The notes beneath the pieces were generated by a model, which saw only the letters and a list, made by a program, of their open reading frames with translations, had not been told where the DNA came from and searched no databases. 64,000 nt of DNA. It comes from Bacteroidia bacterium (GTDB lineage Bacteria > Bacteroidota > Bacteroidia > Cytophagales > Cyclobacteriaceae). The translations under genes were made by a program, and so were the position numbers. This document shows, one piece after another, positions 8,905-17,832 of this stretch; the first letter of the stretch is position 1; each line of letters opens with the position of its first letter. Location: positions 86,717-150,716 of the forward strand of contig JAUHYU010000001.1 in assembly GCA_030426345.1 (NCBI GenBank). The letters run 5' to 3'.

Positions 8905-9436
8905 ATGACGACTTTCACAACAACCCTCCAAGATTTTGACACTAAACTATGGCGACATCATTTTCCTGTTCCAACTGAAATCGCCAATCAATTTATTAAT
9001 GGCAACAATCGCAGGGAAATCTGCATAATCAATCAACAAATCAGGCTTCAATGTGCCTTGATACCCTATACTGATGGATATTTTATATTGATTAATAAAC
9101 CTTTGGTTGAACGACATCAACTGAAGGTTGGCATGGAGGTAAATATTTCCATAGAAAAGGACAGTTCTGAGCATGGCCATGAAGTTCCTGAGTCGTTCAG
9201 CATGCTTTTGGATCAGGATGAAGCAGGTAAAAAGTATTTTGATCAACTGACACCGGGAAAGAAAAGAAGTCTGATTTTTTTTTGTGGCAAAAGTCAAAAA
9301 CATCGACAGCCAATTGAACAAAGGGTTGGCAATTATAGACCACCTCAAACAAGAAGAGGGCATACTGGATTTTAAAAAATTGAATGAAGTAATCAAATCT
9401 TATAATCAGCGATCAAAACTTAAAAATAATATTTAG
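8905..9436 (+). pseudogene. YdeI/OmpD-associated-like protein, split by a frameshift in a T9 run
   Basis: The frame from ATG 8905 codes for a DUF1905-type N-terminal domain (TTTLQDFDTKLWRHHFPVP) and reaches the LTPGKKRSLIFF motif. It then enters a run of nine T (9275-9283), after which the product is unlike the family. Skipping one T restores VAKVKNIDSQLNKGLAIIDH and a normal C-terminus ending at the TAG at 9434-9436. This matches the YdeI/OmdA-like C-terminal helices of the family. Three causes are possible: a real mutation, a base-calling error in the homopolymer, or transcriptional slippage that yields some full-length protein. No distinct partner gene is adjacent. Confidence 0.7.
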
Positions 9437-9489
9437 ATTTGCATAATAAATTGAATTAAGCGCTTCACAACCCTTTAATCTTTTTTGCA

Positions 9490-10206
9490 TTGATCAATTC
9501 GGAAATTTTACTTTTATGTTGGACAGCAGCCTCGATTGGGCTGATACATACTGCTCTCGGCCCGGATCATTATTTACCATTTATAATGATGGGGAAAGTG
9601 CGAAAATGGTCAATGAGTAGAACAATGTGGATAACTTTCCTATGTGGTATTGGGCACGTAATGAGTTCTGTGGTACTGGGATTGCTTGGTGTTTATCTCG
9701 GTGCAGAGGTCATGAAGTTGGAAGCTCTTGAGACCTATCGGGGAACACTTGCCGCATGGCTTTTGATAGGTTTTGGATTCGCTTATTTCGTTTGGGGCAT
9801 CCATCGTGCGCTGAAAAACAAAACCCACAGCCACTTACATGCTCATGACAACGGAATTGTCCATGATCATCCTCACAAACATACCTCGGATCATGCACAT
9901 GTTCATGATAAGAAGGTCGGGAAAGAACTCACGCCATGGATTTTATTCACTATTTTTGTACTCGGGCCATGCGAGCCTCTAATACCTTTATTGATGTACC
10001 CAGCGGCTAAAAGCAGCATTACAGGCATGTTTTTGGTGGTAGGCATATTCGCCATTGCGACCCTTGCTACCATGATGACCATCGTTTGGTTTTCCTCCTG
10101 GGGCATCGGATTTGCCAAACTGGGAAAGCTCGAAAGGTTTACTCACGCCATTGCCGGGGGTACTATCTGCTTTTCAGGATTGGCAATTATGTTTTTGGGA
10201 TTGTAA
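9490..10206 (+). CDS. UreH/NicO-type metal permease
   Basis: A 238-residue inner-membrane protein with about six transmembrane helices. It carries the H-x5-DH signature in the first helix (IHTALGPDHYLPF), close to the GLLHTLAGPDHL form of UreH-like transporters in the NiCoT superfamily. A histidine-rich cytoplasmic or periplasmic loop (about residues 112-141, with some twelve His) probably buffers or senses metal. A GPCEPLIPLLMYPA block lies in the fifth helix region. Nickel or cobalt is the usual substrate; export or import cannot be decided. The start is TTG at 9490, which keeps the first helix intact. Confidence 0.78.
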   Translation: MINSEILLLCWTAASIGLIHTALGPDHYLPFIMMGKVRKWSMSRTMWITFLCGIGHVMSSVVLGLLGVYLGAEVMKLEALETYRGTLAAWLLIGFGFAYFVWGIHRALKNKTHSHLHAHDNGIVHDHPHKHTSDHAHVHDKKVGKELTPWILFTIFVLGPCEPLIPLLMYPAAKSSITGMFLVVGIFAIATLATMMTIVWFSSWGIGFAKLGKLERFTHAIAGGTICFSGLAIMFLGL

Positions 10207-10312
10207 GAAGATCAACAAAAGTATTTCCGCTTAGGCCACACCAATTCGTTTATTCATCCAGGCTTCCGATCAACCACTCTATCACTCTACTTCAACATAC
10301 TGGAGAACAAAA

Positions 10313-11947
10313 TCACTGGTCAATATAAACTTCAAGCCATGTTACAGCTTGTATTTCTTCATTTATATTCGTCACACTTATCAGGTTGTAGCCTTCTTTT
10401 ACTGAATTTATATCAGCTTTAAACTGCATAACCCTGGCACCAGTCTCAGAAACATTCATAACAATATCCCAGATTTTAGTATTATCGTATTCATAAGCGG
10501 GATCTCTTGGTAAATCCTCAATCTGGGAACAATTTTTATTATTCAATTTCACTTTCAGCTTGGCACTTTCAAATCCCTCTTTCGAGTCCAATCCAACTCG
10601 AATCACGAATTCTCCTTGTGCTGATTGAGTACCAGTGTATATTTTAAATATCTTTTCTTCTCCTTGAGGCAATGCTGGCGCATCCTTTCTTGATAATATG
10701 GTATCAGGATTAGTAAATGTGTAAACATGTTTTCTGGGGGCATTTAGCGAACTTTCAAGATTTCCAGCCTCTCTCAATATCGATAGCTTATCATCCACCA
10801 CCTCAATTTCACCATCCTCTTTAATAATTTTTTGCTTGTAACTCGGATCGAAATTATTGAAAAGATAAATAGCATCAGCACCACGACTGTATGATGCGAC
10901 AGTGAAACCACACATAGACTCCGCGCTACTTTTCATGGATTTTAAATACTTATTCTCCGCAATCTTGTAGGCAAAGTCGGCACCCGGTGCAAGAGTATAA
11001 TCAGGCTCTGGTCCTATTTCACTTTTCCAGAGCTCTACAGGAATATCAAAATTGGTTGGAACATACCAATTTGTTGGCACAAGAACATCCACTAATCCAT
11101 CCTTGACCCAAGCCGCTCCATCTAGTCCAAAACGCCTTCCAACTGCCGGAGTTGACGGAACACGTACCGCTACTTGGATCGAATGACCACGCTTTGAAGC
11201 TACTTGCTCAGTGATTTGTCGAACCTCCTTCATGAATTCATTGATTAAGTTAATGCCTTCAGCCGCTTCATTTTCTTTGAAGATAGTATGTGTCCGCATC
11301 CAATCAAGTTCAATACCATCAACATCATACTTCTCAAGTGCCTCCTCAATAAATGCTATATAATAATCTCGAACATCTTTATTAGAATAATCAAACATAC
11401 CACTGGGAGATAATCGAAGTTCGGGATGATCAAGCCATAGTTGGTTTATCTTAGTCGAATCAGTAAAATAATGGTGGTCATTCATCCTGAAAGAAATCCA
11501 TGGAGAAATACCTCTTTTCCTTGAATGATTAAGGCTCACATCATATACATCAATGCCCATTTTATAAATCTTCCAATGATTTAATGGCCATCCTGTTATC
11601 GCAGAATCTGGATTATCTAGATTCCAAAATGATTCCATTATTTTGCTGTCGTAACAAGCCCGTTGGTAATTAACATTAAAAAGCAAGGTAGATACCTGTG
11701 TGTTTGCATATACATCAATGTAGTCTTCAATTGCCCTTATGGCATTTTCTTTACTGATGGTATCAATATCCTCCCACTCAGGTTTCTCAATAATAGCATC
11801 TGCTGCAATATTTAGAATCAATCCTTCTATTTTATTATAACCATCTTGTTTTTCTAAATAGTTATCACACGACACAAAAACAATCAAAAAAAAACAAAAC
11901 ACAAGAGTGTATAACTTATAAATTGAATGTGAAATTTTTACTTGCAT
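10313..11947 (-). CDS. Lipoprotein with a putative glycoside-hydrolase-like TIM barrel
   Basis: A 544-residue lipoprotein (lipobox FVSC, Cys about 27). The barrel carries DVDGIELDWMRTHTIF, analogous to the DGIxLDYxRF strand of the GHL10/DUF187 families, and VLVPTNWYVPTNF in the position of the later barrel strand. The last 130 residues look like a beta-sandwich accessory domain (GEFVIRVGLDSKEGF, KLKVKLNN). It is the last gene of the polysaccharide locus on the minus strand. It probably acts on the same glycan, but no characterised family was recognised and the substrate is unknown. Confidence 0.62.
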   Translation of the reverse strand: MQVKISHSIYKLYTLVFCFFLIVFVSCDNYLEKQDGYNKIEGLILNIAADAIIEKPEWEDIDTISKENAIRAIEDYIDVYANTQVSTLLFNVNYQRACYDSKIMESFWNLDNPDSAITGWPLNHWKIYKMGIDVYDVSLNHSRKRGISPWISFRMNDHHYFTDSTKINQLWLDHPELRLSPSGMFDYSNKDVRDYYIAFIEEALEKYDVDGIELDWMRTHTIFKENEAAEGINLINEFMKEVRQITEQVASKRGHSIQVAVRVPSTPAVGRRFGLDGAAWVKDGLVDVLVPTNWYVPTNFDIPVELWKSEIGPEPDYTLAPGADFAYKIAENKYLKSMKSSAESMCGFTVASYSRGADAIYLFNNFDPSYKQKIIKEDGEIEVVDDKLSILREAGNLESSLNAPRKHVYTFTNPDTILSRKDAPALPQGEEKIFKIYTGTQSAQGEFVIRVGLDSKEGFESAKLKVKLNNKNCSQIEDLPRDPAYEYDNTKIWDIVMNVSETGARVMQFKADINSVKEGYNLISVTNINEEIQAVTWLEVYIDQ

Positions 11948-12121
11948 AATTTATTAGTCTAGATCTGCTACATAACATCTATCAATGATCAATTTTATAG
12001 TTTTCAATTCAGATAAAACGAAAGTTAGTGGGTATAAATCAATTGCCAATTGTTGTTTAACTAACTGTCCGCTTTTTTGTAGTATGCCTGGTTCATTCTA
12101 AATATTTGTCAAATTCTACAA

Positions 12122-14101
12122 CTAATACTTCAAGGCCTTCTTTATAGCCTTCTGAACCAGAGGTTCCATCACTTTAAAACCTTCTAGTGTTGGATGAACT
12201 CCATCTTTGCTATACTCCTTTTTCAATCCCTTCTGATCATTCACCATGGGCGAATAATAATCCAGATAAACAATGTCATGTTTTTCAGCGTAAGCTTTAA
12301 TCAATTTGTTCAATTCAATGATTTTATCAGCCGGATAGATAGCAGGCCTCCACGAGTAGCGGTCAGCAGGCAGGGCTGAAGAGAGCACTACTTTGATGCC
12401 ATTAGCCTGCGCCAATTCTACCATAGAAAAAATATTTCCAGCTGTGTTTTCGAGGGTCACCGGGCCATTGTTGGCGGCAATGTCATTAGTCCCAGCTAAT
12501 ATCACCACGGCTTTAGGTTTCAGATCAATCACATCTGGCCTGAATCGAATCAGCATTTGAGCAGTGGTCTGACCACTGATTCCCCTTCCGATATAGGCGT
12601 TAGAACTAAAAAAATCAGGATCATTCCTAACCCATCCTTGTGTGATGGAATTGCCCATAAAAACAACTCGGTCTTCATTGGCAGAGGGCAACCCAACTTC
12701 AGCATTGGCTTTGTCATACCTGTGCAGATTTGCCCAGTCTTCTGATGGAATGGTTTCAATTTTTATGACGGTGGCGCTACTGTCGGGGGCCTCTTCGGGA
12801 AGAAGGATAATGTCGCCAGAGTCAGATGTCATGATTTCAAGTTCTTTGTCAGGTTCTACCAAAAGATACGCCTTAGTCACCTTTACATCATTGCTAATCT
12901 GTATGCGGGAATCCTCTGGCCAATCAAATATATGAGCATAAAGCAATCCCTGTTTGGAAGTGAACCTGCCCCAATCTGGTCGATCGTAGGGACTGGCCTT
13001 TGCTCCATAGATGGATTCACCATTGGCTTTTGTCCATTCTCCAATGGCGCGCAGGCGTTCCACACTTTCGGGTGGAAACAAACCTTCAGCGTCTGGCCCG
13101 ACATTCAGTAAAAAATTACCACCCTTCGAAACAATATCTACCAAATTTTGAATCAACACTTTGCTACTCTTCCAATTGTGGTCTGATGGCTTGTAGCCCC
13201 AGGAACCATTCATCGTCATACAAGATTCCCAATCGCTGTCAATCCCTGTTGCGGGAATCTCTTGTTCCGGAGTTCCAAAATCCCCAGCAAAATCCCCCTC
13301 TTTATCCATGCCTTCCATGCCCATGCGACCCTTGTCCACACGGTTGTTCACAATGGTATTGGGCTGAAGATCCATGATATAATCATACATTTCCTTTCCC
13401 ATTTCAGTGGTATAATCAGGAATCCAATCACCATCGAACCATACGACACCGATATCACCGTAGTTTGTGAGCAATTCAGCAATCTGAGGTTTCAAATAGT
13501 TTTCAAAGTATTGAGGAAACTCAGGATTGAAAACTGACTGATCCTTCTGCCCCGCATTATAATTTGGGTATAATGGCGCCTGTGCCTGTGGGTGATGCCA
13601 ATCTACGATAGAGTGATAAAAACAAAACTTAATACCTTCCTTTTTGCAAGCTTCAGCCAGTTCCTTCACAATATCTCGCTTAAAAGGCGTGGCATCCATA
13701 ATGTCGTAATCTGTTACTTTAGAATCCCACAAACAAAAGCCATCATGGTGTTTTGAAGTGAGCACTATATATTTCATGCCGGCATCTTTGGCCATGGCAA
13801 CCCAATCGTCAGCATTAAATTTCTCAGGGTTGAACTGGGCCACAACTTCGTTTTCATAATCTTCTACAGTATAATCCAGCTTGTCCATGACCCATTCGGC
13901 CCCTCCTCTACAAATTTCTCCATTACGCTCACCACCCGGGATTGCGTATGCGCCCCAATGGATAAACATCCCGAATTTTGCATCCCGCCACCATGCCATT
14001 CGCTCGTCTTTGCTTGGTGGGTTTTGGTCTGTATCACTTTGAGCATAAGAAAAATCAAAGCAAATAATGACTACAAAGCAGCATAAAAGTATCTTTTTCA
14101 T
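12122..14101 (-). CDS. GH29 alpha-L-fucosidase fused to an SGNH esterase
   Basis: A 659-residue bifunctional exported enzyme with a signal peptide (cleaved near SYAQ). Residues 30-450 are a GH29 alpha-L-fucosidase. It has WWRDAKFGMFIHWG, the SKHHDGF substrate loop (His 118/119), the nucleophile Asp 223 in WFDGDW and the NFLLNVGPDAEG block. Residues 475-659 are an SGNH/GDSL hydrolase. It has GNSIT (nucleophile Ser 485), the block III Asn in AGTND (539) and the catalytic Asp/His in DGVHPTLEGF. The pairing suggests removal of fucose and of an acyl group from the same acetylated or otherwise esterified side chain. Both catalytic sets appear intact. Confidence 0.88.
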   Translation of the reverse strand: MKKILLCCFVVIICFDFSYAQSDTDQNPPSKDERMAWWRDAKFGMFIHWGAYAIPGGERNGEICRGGAEWVMDKLDYTVEDYENEVVAQFNPEKFNADDWVAMAKDAGMKYIVLTSKHHDGFCLWDSKVTDYDIMDATPFKRDIVKELAEACKKEGIKFCFYHSIVDWHHPQAQAPLYPNYNAGQKDQSVFNPEFPQYFENYLKPQIAELLTNYGDIGVVWFDGDWIPDYTTEMGKEMYDYIMDLQPNTIVNNRVDKGRMGMEGMDKEGDFAGDFGTPEQEIPATGIDSDWESCMTMNGSWGYKPSDHNWKSSKVLIQNLVDIVSKGGNFLLNVGPDAEGLFPPESVERLRAIGEWTKANGESIYGAKASPYDRPDWGRFTSKQGLLYAHIFDWPEDSRIQISNDVKVTKAYLLVEPDKELEIMTSDSGDIILLPEEAPDSSATVIKIETIPSEDWANLHRYDKANAEVGLPSANEDRVVFMGNSITQGWVRNDPDFFSSNAYIGRGISGQTTAQMLIRFRPDVIDLKPKAVVILAGTNDIAANNGPVTLENTAGNIFSMVELAQANGIKVVLSSALPADRYSWRPAIYPADKIIELNKLIKAYAEKHDIVYLDYYSPMVNDQKGLKKEYSKDGVHPTLEGFKVMEPLVQKAIKKALKY

Positions 14102-14114
14102 TTCTTTTTAAGTT

Positions 14115-14219
14115 TTTTGTATAAATTTTAGAATCACTATATCTGGCCGATCTGGTGTACATGTGCCTCACACGGATATAATCTACTTCAGGATCATCAT
14201 TCACTATTTCAATTTTCAT
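14115..14219 (-). pseudogene. DUF1961 gene relic with a large internal deletion
   Basis: The gap between the GH29 fusion and the SASA esterase holds a decayed copy of the DUF1961 gene found intact at 16979. On the minus strand it reads VNDDPEVDYIRV followed directly by RHMYTRSARYSDSKIYTK. The intact protein has VNEDPDNDYIRV and, about 72 residues later, RHMYTRSARYKDFKVWIK. The joint falls at a shared cct/cctcac sequence, so deletion by short-homology recombination is likely. A minor upstream deletion is also visible next to the ATG at 14219. A past duplication within the locus is the simplest source. Confidence 0.8.
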
Positions 14220-14235
14220 AAACCTTGTATCTTAA

Positions 14236-15729
14236 TTATTCTATGTTGTCAACAAGAAATGGTATTGCTGGCAATCCTTCAATATTGAAAACATTTGTTA
14301 CGCATCCTGCTTTCCAGGCATACCGAATGCTTAATGGCTGAGGAACACAATTACTTGACACGATGGCCTTGTTGTCTTCCAACCTGGCTTTTGCCGGGTA
14401 AAAAACGCCATCGTCCCCTGCAAGTTCAAACCACATTGCTTCACTACCAGTTGCTACTAAACCATTCTTGGCATGATCAAACTCAACTGTAACTTTATCG
14501 TTTTCGACAGCACATTTTTTATAAGTTGGCCCCGAATACTCGATATCTTTAAACCCATATGTTTTAGAGAGAGCGATATAAGCTAAGCGCTCTCCAATAG
14601 GTCTTTTCAGGTTAGGGTGAACATTTTCAGGATTACCTACATCCATAGTTCCTGCCATCCCTGAGTTTTTAAGTTTTAGTGTACGATATTGTGCTTCGCG
14701 TAAATATGGAGCATTAAGGCTTTTGTCTACACCAAATTTCATGGGATAATCATAAGCTGGAATTTGAACAAAATAGAAAGGAAAATCACCTTGCCCCCAT
14801 GCCATGCGCCACGAAGTAATTAAGTTTGAAAAAAGCGCCTCATATTCATTGGGCCACTCCATGTTCCCTTCACCCTGATACCAAATAACACCTTTTATTC
14901 CGTAAGGTATAATAGGCTGAACTTTGTCTTTGTACAAAATACCACGCTGATGGTGATAACGAGGAATTGAATAAACCGAACGTGGAATCGATGGTTCTTC
15001 GCCTTTTTTACCGTTTGCTTCCCACTGAGCATATTCCGTATTATATCTAATTGAATCCTTTGTCTTGTAATCACTTAGCCACCCATCCCAACGATCAACG
15101 GTCACTTTAAGTTCAGGGTCGTTTTGCATGGTTTCGAGCGGTATCCAAGCTTCAACCGGACTACCACTAACTGAAGCAGAAATCAAACCTATAGGTACAT
15201 TTAGCTTTTGATAAATATTTAAACCAAAGTAAAAACCAACAGCCGAAAATTGTGATGCAATTTTATAGGTGCTTTCTTCCCATCCTGTACGAGGGTCAGA
15301 ATATAAACGAATCTGAGAATTGTTAGCGAGCAAAGAATCTTTTTCAACCCCCTTGCTACGGTAGAGCTTAAATGCCATATTTGATTGACCGGAACAAAAC
15401 CAAACTTCACCTGTTACCACATTCTTTAGAGTAACAGTATTATTACCACTTACAATCGTCAAATCATATGAACCGCTTCCTGCCTTTGGTGTTTTTATAT
15501 AAGTTTCCCATTCACCTAAATCGTTAGCTGTGGCTTTTGCTATTCCGTTCCAGCTTGCATCAATTTTTACAGAAGCCCCCGCATCAGCAGTTCCCCAGAT
15601 TTTAACTTTTTGGTTTTGCTGCAACACCATATTATCTGAAAACATTCTGTCAAGCTTAAGCTGAGCATGTAAGTTCGATATTGTCAAAAATGCTATTAGC
15701 AGTATCGTTAGTTGTAGTCGAAAATTCAT
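14236..15729 (-). CDS. Sialate O-acetylesterase-like SGNH esterase (SASA)
   Basis: A 497-residue periplasmic esterase with a signal peptide (cleaved near LHAQ). The SASA-family arrangement is clear: an N-terminal beta-sandwich (LDRMFSDNMVLQQNQKVKIWG), the nucleophile motif WFCSGQSNM (Ser 116), the WYQGEGN block, and a late VHPNLKRPIGERLA block in the position of the catalytic His. The family removes O-acetyl groups from sialic acids, but in Bacteroidetes polysaccharide loci it more often deacetylates other sugars. It sits among other esterases and sulfatases, which supports a heavily acylated target glycan. Confidence 0.88.
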   Translation of the reverse strand: MNFRLQLTILLIAFLTISNLHAQLKLDRMFSDNMVLQQNQKVKIWGTADAGASVKIDASWNGIAKATANDLGEWETYIKTPKAGSGSYDLTIVSGNNTVTLKNVVTGEVWFCSGQSNMAFKLYRSKGVEKDSLLANNSQIRLYSDPRTGWEESTYKIASQFSAVGFYFGLNIYQKLNVPIGLISASVSGSPVEAWIPLETMQNDPELKVTVDRWDGWLSDYKTKDSIRYNTEYAQWEANGKKGEEPSIPRSVYSIPRYHHQRGILYKDKVQPIIPYGIKGVIWYQGEGNMEWPNEYEALFSNLITSWRMAWGQGDFPFYFVQIPAYDYPMKFGVDKSLNAPYLREAQYRTLKLKNSGMAGTMDVGNPENVHPNLKRPIGERLAYIALSKTYGFKDIEYSGPTYKKCAVENDKVTVEFDHAKNGLVATGSEAMWFELAGDDGVFYPAKARLEDNKAIVSSNCVPQPLSIRYAWKAGCVTNVFNIEGLPAIPFLVDNIE

Positions 15730-15761
15730 TTACAATATTTTAGGTCTACCATTGTACATAG

Positions 15762-16850
15762 CTATTTATCTTCCTCATTGTTGGTTAAGAATTCTTTCAC
15801 AATACCATCTGCGAGTTTTCGGGCTCCTTGCTCATTCAAGTGTACCCTGTCATGCAAATCATCCTCAGAAGTTACATATTTTAGCCCATCCAAAAGGAAG
15901 AGATTATCATACTTTTTTTGGAGTCTCTCAACCGTTTCTTTTGTCCAACTTCGTAATGAGTCAATACCATTATCCGGATTCACTTTGCCAACCACGGTTG
16001 TGGTAAACGTCTGAGAAATGCAAATTATGTCGGCTTGCGGAAACTTGGAGCATAAGCTACTTACAAGGGATTCGTAGATAGGCATAACATCTATCAGTGG
16101 ATCTGCTTCATAGGTGACATCATTATACCCCCACAAAATAGAAATAAGGCGTGGGGATACATCCTCAAAATTCCTCAAAGTTTCTGTTGAGATTTCAGAA
16201 CCACCTGTAGCTATATTAATATAATTGAACCCGAGGCAGTTAGCCACCAGATAAGGATATGTATCAACTGTGCCGGTTTGTCCGACTCCATGAGTTATTG
16301 AATTGCCGACAGCAATATAAAGTGGCTTTTCTTCATTTGGTAAATCAAGTAGTATGTACCCCTTGGACAATTCTAAGCCCAAAAATTTCACACCTGAAAA
16401 ATGAGGAAGATAAACTTCCCATTTGCTGGAATCTTTAGCCGGATTGGCTATCGTAAATTCGAGATCTGAAATGAAGTCAAAGGTCTGGATTCCGTCCTTA
16501 AAAACCGTAAACCTTCTCTTTCTGTTCTGACTGTTCTCTAATTTGGCAAATTTCAGCTTAATTAAAGGACTATTGGTTTTGAAACTAAGGCTAATTCCTG
16601 GCTGAGTCCTTGCTCTAGTCACTTCAATAGTACCATCGAATCCATTATTAAAGAACTCTTCGGTATAACGATGCAGCTCAGCCTCCTTATCCGTTATTCG
16701 AGCATTGAGCACACCATTGAAGTGTATTCTGCCATCATTCGGCTTAATATGTGTACTTATCCCAAAACTGGATTGCTCCTCCTGGCCGAGGACACTACGT
16801 GTTAAAAAGCAAAACAAAACGAACAGGCTTGTGACATTCAATACTTTCAT
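15762..16850 (-). CDS. Exported SGNH esterase with N-terminal jelly-roll domain
   Basis: A 362-residue exported protein with a signal peptide (cleaved near SVLGQ). Residues 35-170 are predicted beta-sandwich, resembling the N-terminal domain of CE2-type esterases. Residues 176-355 are an SGNH hydrolase: nucleophile Ser 184 in VGNSITHG (N replacing the usual D of GDSIT), a GGSEISTETL block II, WGYND as block III with Asn, and HDRVHLNEQGARKLADGI with the catalytic His. It probably removes acetyl groups from the polysaccharide. It is the second of three separate SGNH domains in three consecutive genes. Confidence 0.83.
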   Translation of the reverse strand: MKVLNVTSLFVLFCFLTRSVLGQEEQSSFGISTHIKPNDGRIHFNGVLNARITDKEAELHRYTEEFFNNGFDGTIEVTRARTQPGISLSFKTNSPLIKLKFAKLENSQNRKRRFTVFKDGIQTFDFISDLEFTIANPAKDSSKWEVYLPHFSGVKFLGLELSKGYILLDLPNEEKPLYIAVGNSITHGVGQTGTVDTYPYLVANCLGFNYINIATGGSEISTETLRNFEDVSPRLISILWGYNDVTYEADPLIDVMPIYESLVSSLCSKFPQADIICISQTFTTTVVGKVNPDNGIDSLRSWTKETVERLQKKYDNLFLLDGLKYVTSEDDLHDRVHLNEQGARKLADGIVKEFLTNNEEDK

Positions 16851-16978
16851 AAATCGTTAATTTCTGGCTCTAAATAATGATGCAGGTAACCCTTCTTTAT
16901 TTTATAACTTGGCTAAGTTTTGCATAACAATTTATGCCTATTCATTTTTTCAATTCAGATTATAATTTCGCAATACTC

Positions 16979-17830
16979 TCATTTAATCCAGACTTTAAAA
17001 TCCTTATATCTGGCTGATCTGGTGTACATGTGCCTTAAGCCAATTCTACCTTCTGTTATCGGATCAAAAGCCGTCAAAATCCATGAATATTGCTTTATCT
17101 CCCCTGCCCCTTCTACCGAAAGGAAAAGTTCTGAACTCGTTTTAATCCAGGTTATTTTATAAGTCACATTGGGCAGAAACAATCCCGTATTGAAAAACGC
17201 CGGAGGAATCTCCGTGTCTTTGAACTTGAGAGATGCCGTGGCAGGATACCTCCTCACACGGATATAATCATTATCAGGATCTTCATTGACTGTAGGAAAT
17301 GCGGCATAACTAATATGAATTGCTTTCATATAATTATAGTACTTGCTCATTGTTGGCACCTGCCTGAAATCATTCCATTTTGATATGTCTATGTCAAATG
17401 AGTCCTTCCCAATCCCCGTAGCTTGGATGTACAAAATATTGACATTGATCGCTTGAGTATCAGTGCGTGTATAATTGTATTCTATCTTCACGTCTCCTGC
17501 AAAAGACTCTTTCGTCCATAGCACAGCATGGTGGGCATTATCCCTGTTCACAGGACCGGCACTAAAATTCATTCCTTTTTCAGAATGCTCAATAGTAGCC
17601 TTTTGCCCATCCAGGAACCAATTATTCCTCCAGTCTTCAGTGCATGGATCAGAAAACTGAAGTTGCCAATCTGGTGATTCATTTACCTTATTAAAGTTGT
17701 CTTGTGCCTCTACTGTCCCGACAATCACCATAAGAAAGAACAACATCCCAATTATAACCTGAGTCTTATTCAATACTTTATTGACTAGAATGTCAATATT
17801 TTTCAATCCTCCCTTTTTTAGATACATCAT
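16979..17830 (-). CDS. DUF1961 family protein, secreted
   Basis: A 283-residue secreted protein of the DUF1961 family, whose members have a concanavalin-like beta-sandwich fold and occur in polysaccharide loci. Family marks include WQLQFSDPCTEDWRNNWFLDG, HHAVLWTKESFAGDVKIEYNY, DDxDYIRVRR-like NEDPDNDYIRVRRYPA, and the C-terminal GLRHMYTRSARYKDFKVW. A signal anchor or signal peptide lies at residues 22-43 after a short basic N-terminus. Biochemical activity is not established; a lyase, hydrolase or binding role on the locus glycan is possible. A decayed second copy lies at 14115. Confidence 0.8.
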   Translation of the reverse strand: MMYLKKGGLKNIDILVNKVLNKTQVIIGMLFFLMVIVGTVEAQDNFNKVNESPDWQLQFSDPCTEDWRNNWFLDGQKATIEHSEKGMNFSAGPVNRDNAHHAVLWTKESFAGDVKIEYNYTRTDTQAINVNILYIQATGIGKDSFDIDISKWNDFRQVPTMSKYYNYMKAIHISYAAFPTVNEDPDNDYIRVRRYPATASLKFKDTEIPPAFFNTGLFLPNVTYKITWIKTSSELFLSVEGAGEIKQYSWILTAFDPITEGRIGLRHMYTRSARYKDFKVWIK

Positions 17831-17832
17831 TT

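Noticed and set aside
13000..13377. 125-codon plus-strand frame inside the GH29 gene
   Set aside because: It is Pro/Cys-rich antisense translation of the fucosidase domain without a start context or family resemblance.
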